From Nitrososphaerota archaeon (GTDB taxonomy: Archaea; Thermoproteota; Nitrososphaeria; Nitrososphaerales; Nitrosopumilaceae): 7,423 nt of DNA. Positions 1 to 5,280 of this stretch are shown in pieces. A model generated the notes under the pieces. It searched no databases. It was not told the DNA's origin and was given only the letters and a program-made list of their open reading frames with translations. The translations under genes were made by a program, and so were the position numbers. Within the stretch, counting starts at the first letter, position 1, and the number at the start of each line of letters is the position of its first letter. The stretch lies in contig JAGWGS010000060.1 of the NCBI GenBank assembly GCA_028867235.1, forward strand, positions 1 through 7,423, read 5' to 3'.

Positions 1-42
1 GGAATAAATCGTATCACAAAAACACACATTTTTCAATTTTTG

Positions 43-262
43 TCATAAAAAAAGAAAATCTTGGGTCGACCTCATCGTGGCTAGGGTCCAAATCTTGGGA
101 TCATCGTCAGTCCTTGAAATAATTCCTGCAAGTATGCCAATTTCATAATACTCAAGTCAAAGGTTCAAGTTCTGTTCACTGCCTAAAGTTAGAATATATT
201 GTTCCTCTAAATCAATGTCTGGTTATTTATTTGCGTTTCATGTCCAGACATGAATTTGGCAT
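43..262 (-). pseudogene. Probable remnant of a small protein gene (frameshift plus in-frame stop)
   Basis: No intact ORF exists here, but one minus-strand frame reads like real protein. From 222 to 160 it gives 21 codons beginning PDIDLEEQYILTLG. An in-frame TGA (157-159) interrupts, then 37 codons follow (156-46, including EYYEIGILAGIISRTDDDP and KIWTLATMRS) to a TGA at 43-45. There is no start codon in this frame and a TAA lies at 223-225. In another frame an ATG at 262-260 opens MPNSCLDMKRK and then stops. That ATG has an AT-rich ATAAATTTAAT-like box (about 278-288) roughly 20-25 bases upstream. The simplest reading is a gene of about 70 residues broken by one frameshift near 223-235 and one nonsense change at 157-159. 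The family is not recognised. Alternatives are chance open frame or sequencing error. A run of seven T on the minus strand (53-47) ends the region. Confidence 0.35.
215..251. repeat. Inverted repeat, 8-base arms, with nested palindrome
   Basis: ATGTCTGG (215-222) and CCAGACAT (244-251) are perfect inverted arms around a 21-base loop. Nested at the right arm is a tighter palindrome, CATGTC-CA-GACATG (239-252). It lies inside the decayed gene region. It could be an operator-like site or a chance structure; no function can be assigned. Confidence 0.35.
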
Positions 263-316
263 CAAAAATATTTGAAAATTAAATTTATGTTAGTACTCTA
301 GTAATTATCGGATTGT

Positions 317-400
317 CTAATCTTTTCTTTCATCAGGAGATTCAATGTCAAATTCAAGTTCTTTAGCAAGTCCTTTCCACCATACTAATCGTTCTTCCAT
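317..400 (-). CDS. 27-residue micro-ORF, acidic small protein, unknown
   Basis: An ATG at 400-398 opens a 27-codon frame ending in TAG (319-317). The product starts MEERLVWWKGLAKELEF and ends DIESPDERKD. It is charged, has a Trp-Trp pair, and could form one amphipathic helix. Support comes from its control signals. A purine-rich GGGGAG (411-406) lies five bases before the ATG, and a TATAAA-like box (439-434) lies about 35 bases upstream, which would give a leader of about ten bases. It lies on the same strand as the winged-helix gene, about 165 bases downstream of it. No family is recognised. It is too short for standard gene callers, so conservation in relatives would decide whether it is real. 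Confidence 0.45.
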   Translation of the reverse strand: MEERLVWWKGLAKELEFDIESPDERKD

Positions 401-431
401 TACTACTCCCCTTTTGATACACCAAACTACG

Positions 432-440
432 CCTTTATAG
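432..440 (-). promoter_or_regulatory. TATA-like box for the 27-residue micro-ORF
   Basis: On the minus strand this reads CTATAAAGG. At the usual archaeal TATA-to-start distance of about 26 bases, transcription would begin near 410, just before the GGGGAG and the ATG at 400. Confidence 0.4.
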
Positions 441-491
441 ATCTGTCGGTTCTTCGATCATTGACTAATTTTTCAAACCTGATCGTGTTTT

Positions 492-522
492 TGTTATTTT
501 GATCTGATCAAGAAAAATAACA
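492..522 (-). repeat. AT-rich inverted repeat downstream of the winged-helix gene
   Basis: TGTTATTTT (492-500) and AAAATAACA (514-522) are perfect 9-base inverted arms with a 13-base loop containing GATC twice. It lies about 45 bases past the stop of the winged-helix gene and may fold in its 3' transcript or aid termination. It is AT-rich, so chance is possible. Confidence 0.35.
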
Positions 523-540
523 TTGGGAAAATAAAATTCT

Positions 541-555
541 AAAATAATGAAAAAA
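541..555 (-). terminator. T-rich termination tract after the winged-helix gene
   Basis: Read on the minus strand, six T (555-550) followed by CATTATTTT lie about ten bases past the TAG stop at 565. T-rich tracts are the usual termination signal in archaea, so this is a plausible transcript end. Confidence 0.4.
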
Positions 556-564
556 GAGAGTTGG

Positions 565-846
565 CTAGAGATCTAAGCCAAAAGAGTCTGCAAGATTCTG
601 GAATCTCTCATATGTTTCCAGATATTGCTTACCTTTTGCGGTTATGACAAATGTGTTCTTGCCGTCAAATTCTATTCTGTTCATTAGGCCAGCACCAGTT
701 AGGTTGTCTACGAACTTGGAGAGTCTTGAATGTGATAAGTTTGCCTTGGTTAGAAGTGATGTTACGTTAATGCCGTTCATTCCGCTTTCTTCTGTTACAG
801 TAAGCAAATCTCTTACTATTTGCATGCTTGTTCTATATGCTACCAT
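565..846 (-). CDS. Winged helix-turn-helix protein (probable transcription regulator)
   Basis: A 93-residue single-domain protein of the small archaeal winged-helix type (resembling HTH_45). An N-terminal helix (residues 8-20, MQIVRDLLTVTEE) is followed by a helix-turn-helix (about 29-53) containing the recognition-helix-like segment SHSRLSKFVDNLTGAGL. Next comes the wing (IEFDGKNTFVIT, about 58-69) and a C-terminal helix (GKQYLETYERFQNL) that often mediates dimerisation. It probably binds DNA in the cytoplasm; its targets are unknown. The frame is open up to 918, but that longer start would run into the divergent gene region. The ATG at 846 is preferred because a TATA-like box sits 27-34 bases ahead of it, fitting a leaderless transcript, and because MVAYRTSMQI is a typical beginning for the family. 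It is divergent from the YkgJ-like gene at 970, so it may regulate that gene or itself. Family confidence is good, function is not known. Confidence 0.8.
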   Translation of the reverse strand: MVAYRTSMQIVRDLLTVTEESGMNGINVTSLLTKANLSHSRLSKFVDNLTGAGLMNRIEFDGKNTFVITAKGKQYLETYERFQNLADSFGLDL

Positions 847-872
847 TGTTGTCACAAAGTATATCAACTGGT

Positions 873-880
873 GATATAAG
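873..880 (-). promoter_or_regulatory. TATA-like box for the winged-helix gene
   Basis: CTTATATC on the minus strand, centred about 30 bases upstream of the ATG at 846. The spacing supports a leaderless transcript and the shorter start. Confidence 0.5.
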
Positions 881-969
881 GGTATTACTCCTTTATCTTG
901 CTTGGAAAATACGTCCAAGCGATCTTTTCTTTTGGATACGAGAAGATTTATCCCTTTTCCACATGTAAA

Positions 970-1533
970 ATGCTATTGGATTTTGCTTGTGTAAAAGAAT
1001 GCTCCAAGTGTTGCATTGAACGGGAATACTATCCGTCTGTAGAATTTGGTAAGATAGGAGTGTTGCTCTTACCTGAGGAGAAGAGACAGATCGAGTCTAG
1101 TGCAGAAAAAAATGGCATCAAGGTTATCATTCTGCCACGAATCGGGATTTCAGATGACACTTCAGGACCAAAGACAGTACTTGCATACCAACTCATGGGT
1201 GCAGACGTTGATGGAAACACATGTCCATTTCTTGATGTGACATCAGACAAGAGATCTCCACATGGTGGATACAGTTGCAAAATATATGATACCAGGCCTC
1301 TTGCATGTAGAGCATATCCTGTAATCCAGTCCTCTCCAATCGTACTAGACTCAAAATGCAAGTTTTGTCAGGATTGTGGAACTCCATCTGGAAATGTTGA
1401 TTCTGAACTAGAATCCCTAGTCAAGATACAGAAAAAGATGGAAACAGGCGCTAAATACATCTGGAGATATGCAACAGGAATTGGAGAGCCTAAAGACAAA
1501 GATCTGATTAAAACTGGCTGGTCTCTAGTTTGA
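970..1533 (+). CDS. YkgJ/Fli-type cysteine-cluster protein (putative metal-binding)
   Basis: A 187-residue soluble protein of the YkgJ (CxxCxxCC) cysteine-cluster family, thought to bind Zn or an Fe-S centre; no reaction is established. The cluster is C7-x3-C11-x2-C14-C15 (CVKECSKCC), followed by an isolated CPF (C85). The family hallmark CKIYDTRPLACRAYP (C103, C113) comes next, then CKFCQDC (C130, C133, C136). All expected cysteines are present. The frame extends upstream to a TTG at 898, but the ATG at 970 gives the normal short N-terminus right before the first cysteine and avoids overlap with the divergent regulator. TTTATC at 947-952 is a possible promoter element, though closer to the ATG than usual, so the exact start is less certain than the family. 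Its 3' end overlaps the convergent small zinc-ribbon gene by 9 bases. Confidence 0.8.
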   Translation: MLLDFACVKECSKCCIEREYYPSVEFGKIGVLLLPEEKRQIESSAEKNGIKVIILPRIGISDDTSGPKTVLAYQLMGADVDGNTCPFLDVTSDKRSPHGGYSCKIYDTRPLACRAYPVIQSSPIVLDSKCKFCQDCGTPSGNVDSELESLVKIQKKMETGAKYIWRYATGIGEPKDKDLIKTGWSLV

Positions 1534-1689
1534 TTTGTTTACTCTTTCATGCGTGCCTGGATAATGCTCTGCAATCTTTTTTGAGTAACATTTGCTGCAC
1601 AACAAGCCACTCATGTTCCATGATTCCATTGGTGCATAGACATGATCAAGAGGGCCTTTACAAAGAGTACATTGTTGTGTTTCTTCCAT
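1525..1689 (-). CDS. 54-residue double-CxxC (zinc-ribbon-like) small protein
   Basis: The frame runs from an ATG at 1689-1687 to a TAG at 1527-1525. The protein has one CTLC near the N-terminus (C7, C10) and one CSKC (C31, C34), about 20 residues apart. This is the spacing of a single zinc-binding treble-clef or ribbon. The middle segment reads DHVYAPMESWNMSG and the tail is basic (KKIAEHYPGTHERVNKSN). With no other domain it is probably a small cytoplasmic zinc protein acting through nucleic acid or protein binding; the function is unknown. The start is well supported: a TATA-like box is centred about 29 bases upstream of the ATG, as in leaderless archaeal genes. The last 9 bases overlap the end of the convergent YkgJ-like gene, so the two cannot both be changed freely here. 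Its size is below many gene-calling limits. Confidence 0.75.
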   Translation of the reverse strand: MEETQQCTLCKGPLDHVYAPMESWNMSGLLCSKCYSKKIAEHYPGTHERVNKSN

Positions 1690-1713
1690 GTATGTAAAAC
1701 TCGATCAACTTCG

Positions 1714-1722
1714 TTATAAAAA
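1714..1722 (-). promoter_or_regulatory. TATA-like box for the 54-residue zinc protein
   Basis: TTTTTATAA on the minus strand, centred near 1718. That is 29 bases from the ATG at 1689, matching a leaderless transcript. Confidence 0.55.
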
Positions 1723-1756
1723 TCATATTCGTTAAAACCATTCTCATAAAATGTAT

Positions 1757-1764
1757 GTTAAATA
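1757..1764 (+). promoter_or_regulatory. TATA-like box ahead of the hairpin RNA candidate
   Basis: GTTAAATA, centred near 1761. A start 26 bases downstream falls at about 1787, one base before the first base of the closing stem of the hairpin. It lies back to back with the promoter of the zinc protein. Confidence 0.4.
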
Positions 1765-1787
1765 CTGGTAGAATATAGGATAAGACA

Positions 1788-1849
1788 GCGGTAGGTAGAT
1801 GGCTAATGTGGACCTCCTGCAAGAGAACCTATCAGTCATCTTCTGCCGC
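1788..1849 (+). ncRNA. Candidate structured RNA: 62-base GC-rich hairpin
   Basis: The sequence folds into a long stem. GCGGTAG (1788-1794) pairs with CTGCCGC (1843-1849), with one G-U. After a 2/1-base internal loop, AGATGGCT (1797-1804) pairs with AGTCATCT (1834-1841), with one G-U, making 15 pairs in all. The tip (1805-1833) can add CTC/GAG. It is clearly more GC-rich than the surrounding DNA, a common sign of structured RNA in AT-rich archaea. A TATA-like box lies at the right distance. It is not a tRNA: the spacing is too short and there is no T-arm. No C/D boxes or ACA box were found. An 18-codon frame (ATG at 1799, TAA at 1853) runs through it and could be a microprotein instead. On the other strand it would be a hairpin 10 bases past the AIPR stop, so a role in that mRNA's 3' end is the main alternative. 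Confidence 0.4.
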
Positions 1850-1858
1850 AAATAATTT

Positions 1859-3619
1859 CTAAAAAAGATCGTGTACTAGTTTTTGGATGCTGGTTATCTC
1901 TTCCTCCTCTTGCTTTATCTTCTTCTCAATCACACGAACCATTGAATCCTGCCATACGTGATGGGAAAAGAAATTGTGGTAAGTGTTTGCAGCAGTCATC
2001 TCATCATCAACAACTGTATCCTCAAGGAATTTGGTTACAATTGTGTCTGTTAGTTTGAGGATACGCTGGTTGAGCTTGACACTCTTAAATATCGGCTCTA
2101 ATTTTGCAATATCTTCTTTAAAATCGTCTTTTGTGTGGAGTATTTTTTCATGAAGAATCTTAAAGTATACTGCAACAAAGAATAATGTGGCGTATCTTTT
2201 TGTCTTATGTCCTCCCTTCTTTCCATAGTTGATTCCTTTTTTTGCATATTCTTTGATTAGGTATGGATACAGTAAAAGTCTAAAGTCATCTCTTAGCTTT
2301 TCATCAAATACTTCATCATACTTGCTTCCCCTTGGAAGAAATTGAGCAGGAGAACTGTATGCCTCAGTAGGTCTTTGTTCTATTCCTGCAATAAATGCCT
2401 GTATCGCATCTTTTGCAACAACAATTTTTTTGTGATTATCTGGTAGGTACTTGTTGTAAATTGGGTCTCCAACAAATTCACTCTGATGTGATTTTTCCTT
2501 TGTATCAAACGAGCCTGCCTGAATTTCATAAAAATAATGAATATTCTCCATTTGTGATTTTATGGATTTGTGAAAATCCATCAAAGATACAAGGTCTTTT
2601 CCTCTTACTGCGTTCTGTGAGTTTCTGTACTTTGTAATGTTATTCTGATCAAGCTCATCTGCAGCCTTGATGATTGTAACTGTTATGCTTCCTTCAAGAT
2701 TATGAGTACGTCTTGCATGATCAAGTACGGAATTTGATGTCTGTGCACCGTTGACTATTTGCGGAGAATGTAAAACTATGGAATTATCCTCTTGTTCTTC
2801 AAAATCGCTCACTACTATGGTTATTCCATTGTTATAGTAAAAGAACTTGTGTGGAATCTCTTGAAGCGTCTCTCGTAATCCCTTGTTTACCGTAGTCTTG
2901 AATTGCATCCATTGCCTTATGTTTGACTCAAAGACGTATTCTTTGTTTTTTGTCACAAAGTTTGTCAGCTCCCGTAGTTTTAAAATCCCAAGCAGTGTGT
3001 CTTGGTATCGTAATTTTGTCTCAAGTTTTATTGATGCTTTTTTTCCTGCTGCGGGTTTTTTTATCCTGTCCCAAAGCTTTTGCACTATGACATCTATGTC
3101 ATAAATCTCAATGGAATCAAAAAACTCCTCTTCTACATTCTGGTCGGTAACATAGATGCATTCTATCTTGAGGTTTTTCTCTTGAATTTTTGTTACAAGT
3201 TGTGCAAGCTCAGGACGCATCTTTGTGATGTCTTTTTCCTGTAATCTCTTGACATCTTCCTTGAATTTTGCTATTGCTTCAATGGAATGTGAAGTCCCAT
3301 ATTTTGATTGGAATAGGTATATCTTGTTCTCTGAAAAATCCACCGGAAGATATGCATCAATACCAAGATCATTTGCACCGTCTATTATCGCATCAGTTGC
3401 ATCATCCTCTGTTGCTTCAAAGACACGCGTAAGCACCCATTGCAAAAAGTTGTATCCTTTCTCAACTTCGTTTTGTGCACTCTCTGCATACTCTCTGATA
3501 CTGTCTTTTACGTTCTGTGCAAATCCATCAAGTGGCTGGGTAGAATTGTAATTATACAAAATAGGTTTTGCACCTGGAATGTATTCTAGTAAACCGCTGC
3601 TTCTTTCAGCCAAATTCAA
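1859..3619 (-). CDS. AIPR family abortive-infection protein with N-terminal PD-(D/E)xK-like domain
   Basis: A 586-codon protein. The N-terminal part (about 50-185) carries a restriction-endonuclease-like signature: GANDLGIDAY with D88, then YLFQSKYG with Q104-x-K106, as in Mrr-like PD-(D/E)xK nucleases. The centre and C-terminus match the AIPR family: ESNIRQW (231-237), FFYYNNGITI (259-268), SPQIVNGAQTSNS (285-297) and KYRNSQNAVRGKDLVS (330-345). A charged helical tail with KKIKQEEEE follows. AIPR proteins are linked to phage resistance by growth arrest or cell death in bacteria; nuclease action on DNA or RNA is inferred. The frame begins at a TTG (3619), and a second TTG at 3613 lies 28 bases from a TATA-like box, so the true start may be two codons later; no ATG occurs until residue 134. 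It stands alone, with no recognisable partner gene, among housekeeping genes, which suggests acquisition. Codon use is not obviously foreign by eye. Confidence 0.85.
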   Translation of the reverse strand: MNLAERSSGLLEYIPGAKPILYNYNSTQPLDGFAQNVKDSIREYAESAQNEVEKGYNFLQWVLTRVFEATEDDATDAIIDGANDLGIDAYLPVDFSENKIYLFQSKYGTSHSIEAIAKFKEDVKRLQEKDITKMRPELAQLVTKIQEKNLKIECIYVTDQNVEEEFFDSIEIYDIDVIVQKLWDRIKKPAAGKKASIKLETKLRYQDTLLGILKLRELTNFVTKNKEYVFESNIRQWMQFKTTVNKGLRETLQEIPHKFFYYNNGITIVVSDFEEQEDNSIVLHSPQIVNGAQTSNSVLDHARRTHNLEGSITVTIIKAADELDQNNITKYRNSQNAVRGKDLVSLMDFHKSIKSQMENIHYFYEIQAGSFDTKEKSHQSEFVGDPIYNKYLPDNHKKIVVAKDAIQAFIAGIEQRPTEAYSSPAQFLPRGSKYDEVFDEKLRDDFRLLLYPYLIKEYAKKGINYGKKGGHKTKRYATLFFVAVYFKILHEKILHTKDDFKEDIAKLEPIFKSVKLNQRILKLTDTIVTKFLEDTVVDDEMTAANTYHNFFSHHVWQDSMVRVIEKKIKQEEEEITSIQKLVHDLF

Positions 3620-3631
3620 CCTGTCTAGAAA

Positions 3632-3652
3632 CTACTCTATTTAGAAAAGTAG
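3632..3652. promoter_or_regulatory. Shared AT-box flanked by a short dyad between AIPR and PH-like genes
   Basis: The 39-base gap between these divergent genes contains CTATTTAGA (3637-3645), readable as TCTAAATAG toward the AIPR gene. It is 24-28 bases from the AIPR start candidates. It is bracketed by inverted arms CTACT (3632-3636) and AGTAG (3648-3652). This is the likely AIPR promoter, and the dyad could be an operator. It is closer (about 18 bases) to the PH-like start. Five-base arms can arise by chance. Confidence 0.4.
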
Positions 3653-3658
3653 GTTATT

Positions 3659-4045
3659 ATGATATCATCTAGTACTAGGATTTACAAATTGTCTGGAACC
3701 ATTAGAATAGAAAACAAAAATCTTATTTTTGAAATGCATGGAATTGACATTATACTGGCAATAAGAAAAAGCATCACAATTCCTCTAGAACATGTATCAT
3801 CCGTATCAACTGATCGCATTTCATGGAAGCCTTTTGAACAGATAAGAGTTGCAGGAACATCCCTTCCCGGAGTAATCAAGGATGGCATGTTTCTTTCAAG
3901 TGATGGGCTATTGTTTTTTGAAATGCATAATCCAGACAAGTGCATAACAGTGTCCTTAAAAAACGAAAAGTACAAGAAAATAATCTTTGAGGTAGACGAC
4001 AAGGAGTCTGTAGCAAAGACTATTCGTGACGCCATGTCTAATTAG
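3659..4045 (+). CDS. PH-like (pleckstrin-homology fold) small protein
   Basis: A 128-residue soluble protein made almost entirely of predicted beta-strands with one C-terminal helix (DDKESVAKTIRDAM), the layout of a bacterial-type PH domain. Strand-rich segments include GTIRIENKNLIFEMHG (13-28) and a basic turn AIRKSITIPLEHVSSV (34-49). A central RVAGTSLPGVIKDGMFLS (63-80) follows, then LLFFEMHNPDKCITVSL (84-100). The pattern 'GTxLPGVIxxGxF...F.....P.k.i.i.L..e.Y....eVdd' recalls a family common in actinobacteria; this is recognition from memory, not a search. No signal peptide or membrane segment is visible. PH-like proteins bind proteins or lipids, but the partner here is unknown. It is divergent from the AIPR gene, 39 bases away, and convergent with tRNA-Cys. 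The ATG at 3659 is the first in frame and a strong promoter is not evident at the leaderless distance, so the start is slightly uncertain. Confidence 0.7.
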   Translation: MISSSTRIYKLSGTIRIENKNLIFEMHGIDIILAIRKSITIPLEHVSSVSTDRISWKPFEQIRVAGTSLPGVIKDGMFLSSDGLLFFEMHNPDKCITVSLKNEKYKKIIFEVDDKESVAKTIRDAMSN

Positions 4046-4057
4046 ATAAAATATCAG

Positions 4058-4129
4058 AGGTGAGGAAGGGATTTGAACCCCTATAGATTCGCTTTGCAGG
4101 CGAACGCATAGCCGCTCTGCCACCTCACC
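4058..4129 (-). tRNA. tRNA-Cys (anticodon GCA)
   Basis: A 72-base cloverleaf on the minus strand. The acceptor stem GGTGAGG/CCTCACC is perfect (4129-4123 with 4065-4059). The D-arm has a 3-base stem GCA/TGC. The anticodon arm is TTCGC-CTGCAAA-GCGAA with anticodon GCA. A five-base variable loop leads to the T-arm AGGGG-TTCAAAT-CCCTT. The discriminator is U (base 4058), as expected for tRNA-Cys. No intron and no encoded CCA. It lies 43 bases downstream of the histone gene on the same strand. An ATTTAAT box (4164-4158) about 30 bases upstream of the 5' end may be its own promoter. Confidence 0.96.
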
Positions 4130-4157
4130 GCAATCAAAAATGGTCTTTATCTGAACA

Positions 4158-4164
4158 ATTAAAT
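4158..4164 (-). promoter_or_regulatory. TATA-like box for tRNA-Cys
   Basis: ATTTAAT on the minus strand in the gap between histone and tRNA. A start 26 bases on would be near 4135, leaving a 5' leader of about six bases. Co-transcription with the histone gene is the alternative. Confidence 0.35.
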
Positions 4165-4172
4165 CTTTTAGA

Positions 4173-4394
4173 TTAGAATTTTGAAAACTGTTTTGCAGCC
4201 AATCTGATGTCTTCTGACTTGATTGTTTTTCTGCCAGCATGGGTGGACATTTCTACTGCATTTTTTGCAATTGCAATACCTACCTCTTCAAGTATTCTTC
4301 TAAGTTCGTTGGCAGACTCGTCACTTACTCTTTCAGCTCCTGCTTTTTTCAATATTCTGTACATTACAGACAGACCAAATTCCGATGTTGTCAT
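4173..4394 (-). CDS. Archaeal histone
   Basis: A 73-residue single histone-fold protein that dimerises and wraps DNA in the archaeal chromatin. Helix 1 is LSVMYRILKKAG (8-19), loop 1 AERVS (20-24), long helix 2 DESANELRRILEEVGIAIAKNAVEMSTHAG (25-54), loop 2 RKTIK (55-59) and helix 3 SEDIRLAAKQF (60-70). The DNA-contacting RKTIK turn and the ERVS loop are conserved. The length is slightly above the usual 66-70 because of short end extensions; there is no long tail. A TATA-like TTTTATC box lies 26 bases upstream of the ATG, so the mRNA is probably leaderless. Downstream on the same strand is tRNA-Cys. The divergent TatD gene starts 90 bases upstream. Confidence 0.95.
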   Translation of the reverse strand: MTTSEFGLSVMYRILKKAGAERVSDESANELRRILEEVGIAIAKNAVEMSTHAGRKTIKSEDIRLAAKQFSKF

Positions 4395-4416
4395 GGAGTA
4401 AATTCCAAAAACCCTT

Positions 4417-4423
4417 GATAAAA
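4417..4423 (-). promoter_or_regulatory. TATA-like box for the histone gene
   Basis: TTTTATC on the minus strand, centred 26 bases before the ATG at 4394, typical for a leaderless archaeal transcript. Confidence 0.55.
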
Positions 4424-4457
4424 GACTTTGAGTGGAAAAAAACTATGCAAGGATCGA

Positions 4458-4463
4458 TTTATA
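4458..4463 (+). promoter_or_regulatory. TATA-like box for the TatD gene
   Basis: TTTATA centred about 25 bases before the ATG at 4485. This favours that ATG over the in-frame ATG at 4494. Confidence 0.5.
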
Positions 4464-4484
4464 CACACTATTTGACGGTCAGAT

Positions 4485-5249
4485 ATGTACCAGATGGCCT
4501 GGCTTACTGACGCTCACATCCACTTGTCTGATCCTGAATATTCTGGAGATATGGAGTATATCATTTCTGCAATGGAAAAAATGAAGATGAGAGCATGTTG
4601 TGTCTCTATGGATAATTCTAGCTCACTGTCTACTCTTGAGCTTGGTAAACGCAGTCCGTTGGTCTTGCCATTTATTGGAATACATCCTGAAAAAGCAGAT
4701 GATGATCTTGATGCGGTGGTCTCTCTTGTAACGCAAAACTCTGACAGGATATCCGGAATCGGAGAGATTGGACTTGACAAGACCTATGTTTCAGACGAGT
4801 CTGGGTTTGCAAGACAGGTCAAGGTATTCCAGGAGCTTCTTTTGCTTGCAGAAAAGCTTGGCAAACCTGTATCTATACATTCAAGAAAAACACTTGATGA
4901 AATATTTTCAATACTGCCGTCTTATTCTATACCTGGAATATTGCTCCATTGGTTCTCTGGTAGCAAAAAACAATTACAGCAGGCAATGGATCTTGGATGC
5001 TTTGTATCATATGGTCCTGCAATGGTGTATTCACAAGACAAGCAAGTGCTTCTTTTGCAGACAAGTCCTGACAAAATTTTGTTGGAGACTGATGGGCCTG
5101 TAAGATTTTCAAGATGCTTTGGGTTCAAGAACGCTCAGATAACATTTCTTCCAAGTGTTCTTTTTTGCGCAGCTAATATTCTTGGCAAGTCATATGACGA
5201 GATGCTGCTTGCAGTTGAGAAGAATATGAACTCGTATCTTGGTGTATAG
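4485..5249 (+). CDS. TatD family metal-dependent hydrolase (DNase)
   Basis: A 254-residue TIM-barrel metallohydrolase of the TatD family; characterised members are Mg-dependent 3'-5' exonucleases involved in DNA repair or degradation. All metal ligands are present. These are DAHIHL (D9, H11, H13), GIHPE (65-69), GEIGLD with E94, SIHSR with H132, LLHWFSG with H155, and LLETDGP with D203. Length matches the family. There is no signal peptide, so it acts in the cytoplasm. The start at 4485 fits a TATA-like box for a leaderless mRNA; MAWLTDAHIHL from 4494 is the alternative. The stop codon (5247-5249) abuts the promoter of the eS17 gene. The substrate cannot be told from sequence; it could be DNA or another phosphodiester. 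Confidence 0.92.
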   Translation: MYQMAWLTDAHIHLSDPEYSGDMEYIISAMEKMKMRACCVSMDNSSSLSTLELGKRSPLVLPFIGIHPEKADDDLDAVVSLVTQNSDRISGIGEIGLDKTYVSDESGFARQVKVFQELLLLAEKLGKPVSIHSRKTLDEIFSILPSYSIPGILLHWFSGSKKQLQQAMDLGCFVSYGPAMVYSQDKQVLLLQTSPDKILLETDGPVRFSRCFGFKNAQITFLPSVLFCAANILGKSYDEMLLAVEKNMNSYLGV

Positions 5250-5250
5250 G

Positions 5251-5257
5251 TATAAAA
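5251..5257 (+). promoter_or_regulatory. TATA box of the eS17 gene
   Basis: TATAAAA, beginning exactly 30 bases before the GTG at 5281 and one base after the TatD stop. It is the best TATA match in the window and decides the eS17 start. Confidence 0.65.
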
Positions 5258-5280
5258 AACCCCTTTTGCCAATCAGGTCT

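Noticed and set aside
847..918. N-terminal extension of the winged-helix protein (start at 918)
   Set aside because: It would include the gene's own TATA-like box in coding sequence and run into the divergent gene region. The shorter start fits promoter spacing and family length.
1788..1850. tRNA-like reading of the hairpin (7-base closing stem as acceptor)
   Set aside because: Only 48 bases lie between the stem strands, the position before the 3' strand forms no T-arm, and no GTTC-type T-loop is present.
1788..1850. C/D-box or H/ACA guide RNA on either strand
   Set aside because: No RUGAUGA/CUGA pair and no ACA box at the proper distance were found. AGATGACTGA on the minus strand is only a partial C-box.
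3682..4035. 117-codon minus frame opposite the PH-like gene
   Set aside because: It is fully antisense to a frame with a clear domain-like pattern; its own translation shows no recognisable family.
3956..4240. 94-codon minus frame across tRNA-Cys
   Set aside because: It runs through the tRNA gene and overlaps the histone and PH-like genes in other frames; a shadow without promoter or family.
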